From: Acidobacteriaceae bacterium
Lineage (GTDB): Bacteria; Acidobacteriota; Terriglobia; Terriglobales; Acidobacteriaceae
NCBI GenBank assembly: GCA_025356095.1
Contig: JANXUR010000101.1
Span: 1 to 35,927 of the forward strand
DNA length: 35,927 nt
Reading direction: 5' to 3'
Shown: positions 1 to 7,899 of the stretch, in pieces
How positions within the stretch are numbered: position 1 is the first letter of the stretch
Layout of the letters: each line of letters begins with the position of its first letter
Notes under the pieces: model-generated
Told to the model about the DNA's origin: nothing
The model's input: the letters and a program-made list of their open reading frames with translations, nothing else
Databases searched by the model: none
Translations under genes and position numbers: made by a program

Positions 1-4
1 AAAC

Positions 5-23
5 GCCGGGCTGGAAGCCCGGC
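5..23. repeat. Perfect hairpin, 8-bp arms, 3-nt loop
   Basis: GCCGGGCT and AGCCCGGC are separated by GGA. On the minus strand the hairpin lies just downstream of the exported-protein gene that ends at position 68 and is followed by only a short GTTT, so it could serve as a weak terminator. It could equally be a copy of a dispersed GC-rich palindromic repeat. The window edge prevents seeing its full context. Confidence 0.55.
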
Positions 24-67
24 TCTACCCAAAAGCCACACCCTCTCCGGAGGATAGCCGCTGTGCA

Positions 68-604
68 CTAAGGGTGTCTTCTAGAACTGTTTAGAGCCTT
101 CTCTTCTGTGTCGATTAGTCGGAGGGTCGGAGCAAGAAGCAGCTCGGAGATATCCTCTATCGCCGATTGCGCGTCCACTAGGGCCGTAAGGACGACAGGC
201 ACGCGTTGATCCAGAGGCCTACCCGCCTCGCGGGCTGCAGCGCTGTCCGCCATGACAAGCAATGACCCCTTCGCAGCGTCTAGCGCCAAGTCGTCGAGCA
301 TTGTGACGGTCGCTACTAGGAGGTAGCCGTCGCTCTTGCCTTTAAGCTGTTCCCTAATCGCATAGTGCGCTGTGTCGGCTGCTTCAAGGTATTTTGTTGC
401 TGTGCCATGATTGTGAACCTCTAAGAGGGGACGCGCCTCTTTGATTACATTTTCGAATGCCGTTACCTTCTCATCCGCCTTGGATAGAAGTTCCCGAAAC
501 TCTTCGTTCGAGGGGATGACTGCAGAATCCTGAGAGTAGCCAACGGACGCGAGGGAAGAAACCACCAGCACCATAGCGAGTCCAGCAATTCTCTTGCTCT
601 TCAC
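68..604 (-). CDS. Exported protein of unknown function, 178 aa
   Basis: I do not recognise the family. The start is GTG at 604, chosen because a GGAGG Shine-Dalgarno lies 7 nt upstream on the minus strand. Residues 1-24 form a typical signal peptide: a Lys/Arg n-region, a hydrophobic core and a small-residue cut site near AYS-Q-like residues 22-25. The mature part is predicted to be largely helical, with charged Glu/Lys/Asp stretches, and has no cysteines or obvious catalytic motif. It is probably periplasmic. It follows purN on the same strand with a 23-bp gap, so it may be read from the same transcript, but nothing suggests a purine role. Confidence 0.7.
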   Translation of the reverse strand: MKSKRIAGLAMVLVVSSLASVGYSQDSAVIPSNEEFRELLSKADEKVTAFENVIKEARPLLEVHNHGTATKYLEAADTAHYAIREQLKGKSDGYLLVATVTMLDDLALDAAKGSLLVMADSAAAREAGRPLDQRVPVVLTALVDAQSAIEDISELLLAPTLRLIDTEEKALNSSRRHP

Positions 605-627
605 GGAAATACCTCCGGTTGCCGAGT

Positions 628-1299
628 CTAACCCAAATTTTCGAGTTGCTCACAGTGACGTACAAACCTCCGCCCCACCACTTCATACTCTCCACTTAGC
701 ACCATATTGATGGCCTCGGTGTAGGCGATATGTTCCTGCGCGAGGATGCGGTCTGCGAGGGCGTGGGCGTCGTCGCCGGGGAGCACCGGCACTGCCTCCT
801 GCAAAATGATGACGCCGTGGTCGAGGTGCTCGTCCACAAAATGCACGGTGCAGCCGGAGTATTGCACACCGTAGTCGAAGGCCTGCTGTTGGGCGTCAAG
901 GCCGGGGAAGGCGGGCAGCAGCGAGGGGTGAATATTGAGGATGCGCCGGGGGAACTGCTGCACGAACCACGGCGAGATCAGCCGCATGTAACCGGCCAGG
1001 CAGATGAGGTCCACACCCGCCTCGCGCAGGGCGGCAACCATGGCACGGTCATGCGCCTCACGCGCCGCCTCGCGGGCTTGACGGTCATCTTCGGGTGAGC
1101 CGGTTTTGGGTGGCGCAGCGTAGGGTACGGCCCGCGCCGGAATGCCCCGGCGGCGGGCGGCGTCGAGCCCTCCTGCCTCCGGCTTGTTGGAGATAACGAT
1201 GGCGATCTCAGCTTCCGGAATACGCCCGGCCGCGACCGAGTCGGCGATCGCCTCGAAGTTGGAGCCACGTCCGGAAAGTAGAATGCCGATTCGTTTCAT
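628..1299 (-). CDS. purN: Phosphoribosylglycinamide formyltransferase (GART)
   Basis: PurN transfers a formyl group from 10-formyltetrahydrofolate to glycinamide ribonucleotide, the third step of IMP synthesis, in the cytoplasm. The N-terminal GRGSNFEAI loop (residues 10-18) binds the ribonucleotide phosphate, and SNKPEAGGL follows at 37-45. The catalytic triad is visible as N122 and H124 in NIHPSLLP and D160 in VDEHLDHG. At 223 aa it is slightly longer than the usual ~200-212 aa. The extra residues form a charged, Pro-rich segment around 61-83, between the Rossmann part and the folate site. It starts at ATG 1299. On this strand it lies downstream of purM, but a VOC gene and an RHH gene pair intervene. 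Confidence 0.95.
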   Translation of the reverse strand: MKRIGILLSGRGSNFEAIADSVAAGRIPEAEIAIVISNKPEAGGLDAARRRGIPARAVPYAAPPKTGSPEDDRQAREAAREAHDRAMVAALREAGVDLICLAGYMRLISPWFVQQFPRRILNIHPSLLPAFPGLDAQQQAFDYGVQYSGCTVHFVDEHLDHGVIILQEAVPVLPGDDAHALADRILAQEHIAYTEAINMVLSGEYEVVGRRFVRHCEQLENLG

Positions 1300-1389
1300 A
1301 AGAGAATCTTAAAAGAAAATCCTTTGACCACGGAGGACGCCGAGTCGCTCAGATAAAAGCGGAGAAGATCTCATCGCTTCTGGGAGGAA

Positions 1390-1635
1390 TTACAGGGGCT
1401 TCCCTACCGCAGGCTGTCCCATCAGCAGGAAGGTCTTAGGCAGAGCACCCTCGCCGCACAGCTTGAAGGAGCCGAAGTCCTTGAACCACTTGCCCACGGG
1501 GACTTCCGGCTGAGATTCAATCCAAAGGCGGAGGCGGTTCAGGTCGTCAAGGCTAATTGCGCGTTGCTGCATGCGCTCGACCAGATGCGCCTTTACCGCT
1601 GACGGAATCTGTGACCAGGCAGCAACTTTAGGCAT
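1390..1635 (-). CDS. 81-aa protein paired with an RHH protein; possible toxin-like partner
   Basis: I cannot name this family. The protein is basic and compact: a helical N-terminal half (residues 8-45) and a C-terminal half rich in Gly, Phe and Lys with the run GKWFKDFGSFKLCGEG at 48-63, followed by PKTFLLMGQ. The pattern looks conserved and globular rather than random. Its ATG overlaps the TAA of the upstream RHH gene by one base (TAATG), so translation is coupled. A DNA-binding-type small protein coupled to a small basic protein is the usual toxin-antitoxin layout, but no known toxin motif is visible. That role is inferred from context only. Confidence 0.65.
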   Translation of the reverse strand: MPKVAAWSQIPSAVKAHLVERMQQRAISLDDLNRLRLWIESQPEVPVGKWFKDFGSFKLCGEGALPKTFLLMGQPAVGKPL

Positions 1636-1904
1636 TACTCTCCGAAGACAAAGCGTCCCAGTTCATCGCCCAACTTTTGCACTTGATCCGGGTCGTCGGC
1701 AGAGCGGAAGCGTTTCGCCAGGCTGAAAAAGGCTTCTTCCCGACTGGTTCTGGCCTCGATGCCGCTTTCGATCAGTTCCACCAGAATTCGATTGTCGCTG
1801 AGCCGCCGTTCGCGGGCGATGGTGCCCACGCGCCGAGCCAGTTCGGGCGGCAGGGTGACGCTACGTCGGACGCCGCTCGCGGAGCGGTTTGATGTTGTGC
1901 GCAT
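1635..1904 (-). CDS. Ribbon-helix-helix (CopG/Arc-type) protein, antitoxin-like
   Basis: The 89-aa protein has the RHH pattern. A basic N-terminus leads into a short strand (VRRSVTLPPELA, about residues 12-23). Two helices follow, split by a turn at RRLSDNRILVELIESGIEA (33-51). The C-terminal third, rich in Phe, Asp and Glu, could bind a partner. RHH proteins bind DNA as dimers and often repress their own promoter; many are antitoxins. The stop codon overlaps the ATG of the 81-aa gene, which supports a two-gene unit. The start is ATG 1904, 43 bp downstream of the VOC gene end. Confidence 0.75.
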   Translation of the reverse strand: MRTTSNRSASGVRRSVTLPPELARRVGTIARERRLSDNRILVELIESGIEARTSREEAFFSLAKRFRSADDPDQVQKLGDELGRFVFGE

Positions 1905-1947
1905 GAACCCAGTTTACACCACTTTGGTGCATCGCGGTGCGGAGTGG

Positions 1948-2277
1948 TTACCGGTTAGAAAGTTGAATCCAGTTGCCGTCGGGGTCTTTGCCATCGCAAA
2001 GGGTGAAGACGTCACCGTGCCGGACCTTTCCGAACTTGGCTCCGCGCGCCACCAGAGTCTGGCGCAGTGCATCCACATCGTCGGTTCGAAAGGCGATTTT
2101 CGGCCCTTTTCTGCCGGGTGAACTGGGGCCGGAGTGGAGTGCGATGCGCGCTGCCCCGGCGGAAAACTCACACCAGCCGGGCTCGCTGCTCACCAGTCGA
2201 AGCGGCAGGACCTCCCTGTAAAACGTACGCATCACGTCCATTTGCGGCGTGAATAAGATGATCCGCGCCATCTTCAT
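1948..2277 (-). CDS. VOC / glyoxalase-bleomycin resistance-fold protein
   Basis: This 109-aa single-domain protein shows the vicinal-oxygen-chelate pattern: MARIILFT at the N-terminus, MRTFYREVLPLRL in the first helix, a WCEFSAGAARIALH strand pair, and a C-terminal DGKDPDGNWIQLSN close to the usual 'D.DGN.I.L' ending. VOC proteins usually act as dimers on small substrates through a metal. The substrate cannot be deduced. The reading frame stays open up to 2400, but the added N-terminus is Arg/Ser-rich, lies inside purM and is unlike the family, so ATG 2277 was chosen (ATG 2271 is also possible). It lies 49 bp downstream of purM. Confidence 0.8.
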   Translation of the reverse strand: MKMARIILFTPQMDVMRTFYREVLPLRLVSSEPGWCEFSAGAARIALHSGPSSPGRKGPKIAFRTDDVDALRQTLVARGAKFGKVRHGDVFTLCDGKDPDGNWIQLSNR

Positions 2278-2326
2278 GTTGACCTGGCCCCCGGAATCGG
2301 CTCTTGCGACGACCGCCAACTGGCTG

Positions 2327-3379
<1,053 letters not shown>

Positions 3380-3480
3380 GGCAAAGTCCGATCTGTGGCG
3401 TTACAATTCCGTCTGAACAGCCGAAAAAGTTCTCTGGATTTCTAAGTCGTTGGATGAGGCCCGGAGACACTCGAATTTTA

Positions 3481-3525
3481 GCATGGCGGGCATGGCGGGC
3501 ATGGCAGGCATGATAAGCATGGCAG
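3481..3525. repeat. 9-bp tandem repeat, five units (GCATGGCGG type)
   Basis: Five head-to-tail 9-mers run from 3481: two GCATGGCGG, then GCATGGCAG, GCATGATAA and GCATGGCAG. They lie between purM and the Lys-rich small gene, where no credible gene is seen. On the plus strand they would encode repeated Met-Ala-Gly, but that frame has no coding support. Confidence 0.9.
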
Positions 3526-3567
3526 GCCTAGCATGCCGCAGCTGCGGAGCGCTGGCGGGGTGCAAGC

Positions 3568-3597
3568 GTAAAGCCCCGGCCGTTGCCGGGGCTTTAC
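3568..3597 (-). terminator. Strong hairpin downstream of the Lys-rich small gene
   Basis: GTAAAGCCCCGGC and GCCGGGGCTTTAC form a 13-bp perfect stem with a 4-nt loop. It begins 18 bp past the minus-strand stop at 3616. The T-tract is short, so intrinsic termination is likely but not certain. Because purM starts further downstream on the same strand, the hairpin would insulate purM from the small gene. Confidence 0.7.
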
Positions 3598-3615
3598 GGA
3601 AGAAGGAAAGACAGA

Positions 3616-3798
3616 CTACTTCTTTTCGTCTGCCTTCTTTTCGTCCATCTTCTTTTCCTTCATTTCCTTCTTATGCTTCTTGTGCTTCATTTCCTTCTTT
3701 TCCATCTTCTTGTCGTCCATCTTTTTGTCATCGGGCTGAGCGAACGACATCGAGCAGGCGATGGCAACCGCGAACAGCACTGCAAGCATCTTCTTCAT
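3616..3798 (-). CDS. Exported Lys/Met/Asp/Glu/His-rich low-complexity peptide, 60 aa
   Basis: Residues 1-20 (MKKMLAVLFAVAIACSMSFA) are a clear signal peptide. The remaining 40 residues consist only of Lys, Asp, Glu, Met, His, Ala, Gln and Pro, in loose repeats such as DDKKM and EKK. It resembles the exported 'MXKDX repeat' peptides by composition only. The mature peptide would be highly charged and probably disordered; Met and His could bind metal, but that is speculative. ATG 3798 was chosen because AGGAGG lies about 10 nt upstream and the signal peptide starts there; an in-frame ATG at 3852 only adds a non-signal extension. It is divergent from the DUF3857 gene. Confidence 0.75.
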   Translation of the reverse strand: MKKMLAVLFAVAIACSMSFAQPDDKKMDDKKMEKKEMKHKKHKKEMKEKKMDEKKADEKK

Positions 3799-3944
3799 GG
3801 TGTAGGGCCTCCTAGGAATTAGTGTCGTAGACAGTCCTTTGCCTGACGCCATTTAGTTTGGAAAAGGAATGTCCCGGCGGAAATGAATTCTACTCGCGCA
3901 GAAGCCAGAATCCAAGCGATAGATGGTGCCGGACGGCACACAGG

Positions 3945-3973
3945 TTGCCTTTGGTGTCAAAGTAAGGTACAAA
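3945..3973 (+). promoter_or_regulatory. Possible promoter, nearly leaderless, for the DUF3857 gene
   Basis: TTGCCT (3945-3950) and TACAAA (3968-3973) are 17 bp apart. A transcript starting about 7 nt after the -10 would begin within about 3 nt of ATG 3983. Two of the twelve hexamer bases in the -35 and two in the -10 deviate from consensus, so the call is moderate. Confidence 0.45.
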
Positions 3974-3982
3974 CGGCGGACG

Positions 3983-6900
3983 ATGTATATTTTGCGTTCT
4001 TTCTTTTTTTCGGCGGTTTTGAGTGCCCTAGTGGTGGCTGCTGCGGCCCAAACCAGCCCCGCGCCTACCACGCCTGCTCCCACCGGCTTTACCGGCGAAG
4101 CCTACATCATTGAAGACCTCAAAGAGTCGTATCGCTTTGAGGATGACGGCACTGGCCAGCGCGAAGTACGGGGCAGGGTGCACGTACAGAGCGAGGCAGG
4201 CATTCAGCAGTGGGGCCAGCTGGTGGTTGGCTATAGTGCTGATAACGAACGGGTTGAGTTCCGCTATGTGCGGGTAAAGAAGGCTGATGGCAGCGTGGTG
4301 ACCGCCTCTGCCGATGCCGTACAAGACCTTACAGGCCCAGTTGCGCGCGAAGCGCCGGTTTACACCGACTTCCACCAAAAGCATCTATCGGTGCCCGGAC
4401 TGCGTCCCGGCGACACGCTGGAATATGACGTGGTCACCGTAATCACCAAGGCCACAGCACCCAACCAGTTCTGGATGAGCCACGACTTCGACAAGTCGAG
4501 CATCGTGCTCAACGAAGAACTGGAAGTGAATATCCCTAAGTCGCGGAAGGTGAAGTTGAAGTCCAAGGCGGAATTCGACCCCACTATCCGGGACGAAGGC
4601 GACCGCAAAATTTATCACTGGACCAGCCAACACCTGGAGCGCGACGACGACGACAAGAAGACGGACGCCAAAGAAAAGAAGAAGAAGCGCAGAAAGGCGA
4701 TTCGAGACGCTGAGCAGCCAGCAGTCCAGATGACGACCTTTACCAGTTGGGAAGAGGTAGGCCAGTGGTATGAGAGTCTGGAAACGGGCCGGCGCACCCC
4801 TTCGCCAGAAATGAAGGCCAAGGCGGCGCAATTGATCGCTGGCAAAACCACCGATCTGGAAAAGGTCGAGGCCATGTACGACTACGTCGGCCCGAACTTC
4901 CGCTATGTCAGCCTTTCGCTGGGGTTGGGACGCTATCAGCCGCACGCCGCGTCAGAAGTCTTCGCCAACCAGTATGGTGACTGCAAAGACAAGCACACAC
5001 TACTGGCAGGGATGCTGGAAGCAATTGGCTTCCATGCGTCGTCGGTACTAATCAACAGTTCGCGCAAGCTTGATGCAGACGTGCCCTCGCCCGCGCAGTT
5101 TGACCACGTGATTAGTATGCTGCCGCTGAATGGCGAGCAGGTCTGGATGGATACCACGGCAGAGATTGCGCCGTTCCGCTTGCTGGCCTTCCAGTTGCGT
5201 GACAAGCAGGCGCTGTTGGTGCCGCCGGATGGCAAAGGCAAGCTCGTGACGACGCCCGCCGACCCACCCTTTCCGAATCTGCAATTGCAGGAAATTGATG
5301 GCAAGATTGGCGATCTAGGCAAACTTACTGCAAAAGTGCACTTTACCCTGCGGGGTGATAACGAACTGCTCTTCCGTTCCATCTTCCGGCGCGTGCCCAA
5401 CGCACAATGGAACAAGGTGGTGGAATCTATGAACACCATGGCGGGCGTGGATGGAGACTTGACCGATGTAAAGGTCACTGATTCGGCCGACACCCACGTG
5501 CCGTTTGAGATGACCTACACCTTGGCCAAGGTGAACTATCTGGATTGGACGCGAAAGAATGCCGATTTGATCCTGCCGCTGACCCAGTTCATTAGTTTGC
5601 AAGATGCGGATGACGATGACAGCCCTGATGCCGAGCCAGTAAAGCTGGGGCCTCCAGGAGATTACATCTATCGCATCAAGCTGGAGGTGCCGAAGGGGTA
5701 CACGGCACGGCTGCCCGTGCCATTCACTCTAAAACGCGACTACGCCGAGTACACAGCGGAGTACAAGCTCGATGCGGCCACTGCCTCCACTGCCGCGACC
5801 ATGAGCGCCGACCGCCACTTGGTGTTGCGACAAAAGGAAATGCCTGCCACCCGCGCGCGAGACTACCAAAACTTCCGCCACGCGCTGGAGTCAGACTTGG
5901 GTCAGCGGGTTGCGCTAGAAACGGCCACTGCTGGCAATGCTGGCTCTACCATTAACCTGAAAGCCGAAGATCTGGACCAAGCAGGCTATGATGCCTTGCA
6001 AAGCGGCAACCTGACCGTGGCGCTGGACTTACTGAAGCGTGCCACGGAAGCCGACCCCAAGAATGCGGCGGCCTGGATTCATCTCGGCCGGGCGCACTTG
6101 GCGTTGCGGCAATATGACGAGGCCATTGGTGCGTTCCAGAAGCAGTTGGCGGTAAATCCGTATGACGAATTTGCCCACAACGAACTGGGCCGTACCTATT
6201 GGCTGCAGCGCAAGTACGACGAAGCCGCCACCGCTTTCCACCAGCAGTTGGAGCAGAATCCGCTGGATAAATATGCTCACGGGGCACTCGGAAGTATGTA
6301 TGCCGAGTGGAAGAAGTATGATCTAGCCGCACCGGAGCTGGAGAAAGCAATTTCGCTGAGTCCGGAGGAGGCCAGCTATCACGCGGCGCTGGGTGACGCC
6401 TACTTGAACCTGGGGCAGGATGACAAGGCTCTGGCATCGTTTGACCGCGCCGTAGAACTTTCGCCAACGCCGGAAACCTGGAACAACATCGCGTATCAGC
6501 TTTCGCTGAAGAAGGCGCATTTAGACAAGGCGCAGCAATATTCGGAGTCCGCAGTTTCGTCAGTGGCGGCTGCGCTGCGCAATGTGACCCTGACAAAGGT
6601 CACGTTGCGGGAACTGGCGCTGGTCAACTCACTCTCTGCTTATTGGGACACGTTGGGCTGGGTGTATTTCGTAAAGGGAGACTTGGACAACGCACAAAAA
6701 TACATTCAAGCCTCATGGGATGTTTCTCCGCGCGGCGAGGTGGGCGACCACCTGGGACAGGTGTACGAGGCCAAAGGTGACAAGAAAAAGGCCATCGAGA
6801 CCTACGGTTTGGCGCTGAAGGGCGACCGCCCAAGTCCGGAAACCCGCGAACGCCTGCAGAAGATGTTAAGCGACAAACAAATCGCCCATCTGGAAGCAGA

Positions 6901-7210
6901 GTCGGGAGCGTTGTCGTCGGCGATGCGAACGTATCATCCGGCAAAGCGCGCGGCGGACGCCAGCGGCACGCAGCTCCAGGAGGCTGAATTCTGGGTGTTG
7001 CTTGGAGCGGGTGGAGTTGCCGAAGATGTGCGCTATATCTCCGGCGACGCGGGGTTGAAGGATTTTGTGACCCAAATTCGCGCCGTGCCGTTTCAGCAAG
7101 GCTTCCCCGATGCTACCTCGGCGAAGATCGTGCGGCGCTGCGTTCTGTCGGTAAGCAGCGGTATCCCCACCTTGGTGCTCTATCCCGCCGAAACCACGCG
7201 GCCGGATTAG
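3983..7210 (+). CDS. Exported DUF3857-transglutaminase-TPR protein, 1075 aa
   Basis: Residues 1-23 form a signal peptide, which decides for ATG 3983 over an in-frame ATG 20 codons upstream. A DUF3857-like beta domain covers about 25-220. A striking Asp/Lys-rich low-complexity linker lies near 215-245. The transglutaminase-like core follows with its Cys-His-Asp triad visible: C334 in YGDCKDKHTL, H375 in FDHVISML and D390 in WMDTTAE. After a second beta-rich region, at least four TPR units (about 668-840) precede a C-terminal region of unknown fold. Families of this architecture are periplasmic or cell-surface proteins; whether they crosslink, hydrolyse or only bind peptides is unknown. It is transcribed alone: a strong terminator follows at 7238. 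Confidence 0.85.
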   Translation: MYILRSFFFSAVLSALVVAAAAQTSPAPTTPAPTGFTGEAYIIEDLKESYRFEDDGTGQREVRGRVHVQSEAGIQQWGQLVVGYSADNERVEFRYVRVKKADGSVVTASADAVQDLTGPVAREAPVYTDFHQKHLSVPGLRPGDTLEYDVVTVITKATAPNQFWMSHDFDKSSIVLNEELEVNIPKSRKVKLKSKAEFDPTIRDEGDRKIYHWTSQHLERDDDDKKTDAKEKKKKRRKAIRDAEQPAVQMTTFTSWEEVGQWYESLETGRRTPSPEMKAKAAQLIAGKTTDLEKVEAMYDYVGPNFRYVSLSLGLGRYQPHAASEVFANQYGDCKDKHTLLAGMLEAIGFHASSVLINSSRKLDADVPSPAQFDHVISMLPLNGEQVWMDTTAEIAPFRLLAFQLRDKQALLVPPDGKGKLVTTPADPPFPNLQLQEIDGKIGDLGKLTAKVHFTLRGDNELLFRSIFRRVPNAQWNKVVESMNTMAGVDGDLTDVKVTDSADTHVPFEMTYTLAKVNYLDWTRKNADLILPLTQFISLQDADDDDSPDAEPVKLGPPGDYIYRIKLEVPKGYTARLPVPFTLKRDYAEYTAEYKLDAATASTAATMSADRHLVLRQKEMPATRARDYQNFRHALESDLGQRVALETATAGNAGSTINLKAEDLDQAGYDALQSGNLTVALDLLKRATEADPKNAAAWIHLGRAHLALRQYDEAIGAFQKQLAVNPYDEFAHNELGRTYWLQRKYDEAATAFHQQLEQNPLDKYAHGALGSMYAEWKKYDLAAPELEKAISLSPEEASYHAALGDAYLNLGQDDKALASFDRAVELSPTPETWNNIAYQLSLKKAHLDKAQQYSESAVSSVAAALRNVTLTKVTLRELALVNSLSAYWDTLGWVYFVKGDLDNAQKYIQASWDVSPRGEVGDHLGQVYEAKGDKKKAIETYGLALKGDRPSPETRERLQKMLSDKQIAHLEAESGALSSAMRTYHPAKRAADASGTQLQEAEFWVLLGAGGVAEDVRYISGDAGLKDFVTQIRAVPFQQGFPDATSAKIVRRCVLSVSSGIPTLVLYPAETTRPD

Positions 7211-7237
7211 CCCGCAGGGACAGCCGTATGTTTTTGA

Positions 7238-7272
7238 GGCAGGCCGGTTACCACCGGCCTGCCCTTTCGTTT
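7238..7272 (+). terminator. Intrinsic terminator after the DUF3857 gene
   Basis: GGCAGGCCGG and CCGGCCTGCC form a perfect 10-bp stem with a 6-nt loop, followed by CTTTCGTTTT. It separates the exported protein gene from argR. Confidence 0.85.
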
Positions 7273-7293
7273 TAAGAAAGATTCGCCGTCCGC

Positions 7294-7322
7294 TTGACAT
7301 ATGGATAATATGCATATGTAAT
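7294..7322 (+). promoter_or_regulatory. argR promoter (sigma70-type)
   Basis: TTGACA (7294-7299) matches the -35 consensus fully, and TGTAAT (7317-7322) matches five of six -10 bases, with a 17-bp spacer. The start codon of argR is 30 nt beyond the -10. The spacer holds ACATATG/CATATGT inverted repeats and a degenerate ARG-like half-site pair (TGGAT, ATGCA). Confidence 0.75.
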
Positions 7323-7337
7323 GAATATGTATTCACT
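7320..7337. promoter_or_regulatory. ARG box (ArgR operator) overlapping the argR -10
   Basis: AATGAATATGTATTCACT matches the ARG box pattern wnTGAATwwwwATTCAnw with both TGAAT and ATTCA half-sites perfect; only one of the four central bases is not A/T. It overlaps the last bases of the -10 hexamer and the start of transcription, the classic position for autorepression by ArgR bound to arginine. Confidence 0.8.
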
Positions 7338-7352
7338 ATCACGGATGAATCT

Positions 7353-7796
7353 ATGAACCAGCGCCTACGGCAAAATGCGATTCTAACTCTGGTGGATGAG
7401 GCCCCTGTGCCCAGCCAAGAGGAGTTACAGCATCGTCTGCGGCGCAAGGGCTTCCGGGTGGGGCAGGCGACGCTGTCGCGTGACATCCGCAAGCTAGGCT
7501 TGGTGAAGTCCGCGCGGGGGTATGAAGCTTCCTCGGGCGAATCCCACTCCGGGCCGCTGCTGCCGTCGGTCGAACACCTGATTCAAGAATTTGTGCTTGA
7601 CGTCCGCGAAGCGCAGAACTTGTTGGTGCTGAAGACGACCGTGGGTAGCGCCTCGCCCGTGGCGGTCGCCATTGATAGCGCTGACTGGGATGAGATTGTC
7701 GGCACGGTGGGGGGAGACGACACCATTCTGGTGATCACGCCGGACAATAAAACTGCAACGGCTCTCGCCAAACGCGTCCGAGCGATGCTCGCCTGA
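7353..7796 (+). CDS. argR: Arginine repressor ArgR
   Basis: ArgR is a hexameric, arginine-responsive regulator of arginine metabolism genes. The N-terminal winged helix is recognisable: helix residues 4-17, SQEELQHRLRRKGF at 21-34, then the recognition helix QATLSRDIRKLGLVK at 38-52 with the family's typical 'ATxSRDIxxLxLVK'. The C-terminal oligomerisation and arginine-binding domain contains the VGTVGGDDTILVI stretch (about 116-128) with the family Gly-Asp-Asp. The length of 147 aa is normal. It is followed by argF after 103 bp and controlled by an ARG box over its own promoter. It is therefore the local regulator of argFGH, if these are co-transcribed. Confidence 0.95.
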   Translation: MNQRLRQNAILTLVDEAPVPSQEELQHRLRRKGFRVGQATLSRDIRKLGLVKSARGYEASSGESHSGPLLPSVEHLIQEFVLDVREAQNLLVLKTTVGSASPVAVAIDSADWDEIVGTVGGDDTILVITPDNKTATALAKRVRAMLA

Positions 7797-7867
7797 CGCG
7801 AGCCGCCCGTTCCCATTTGTACTTCTGCGGTTGACTGCCGCATTCCCTGCATCACCACCATTTTTCT

Positions 7868-7884
7868 GATTCGCGCCGCGAATC
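7868..7884. repeat. 17-bp palindrome between argR and argF
   Basis: GATTCGCG-C-CGCGAATC is a perfect inverted repeat with 8-bp arms, ending 6 bp before the argF Shine-Dalgarno (AGAGG at 7891-7895). It has the opposite half-site order from an ARG box. It might be an operator or an RNA hairpin that influences argF translation. Confidence 0.6.
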
Positions 7885-7899
7885 TTCCAAAGAGGCACC

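Noticed and set aside
3450-3815. Plus-strand open frame with repeated Met-Ala-Gly
   Set aside because: It arises from the 9-bp repeat, then runs antisense through the Lys-rich signal-peptide gene, which has a strong Shine-Dalgarno and terminator; no coding signs of its own.
7831-7859. Separate promoter for argF (TTGACT at 7831)
   Set aside because: No acceptable -10 lies 16-18 bp downstream; read-through from the argR promoter is more likely.
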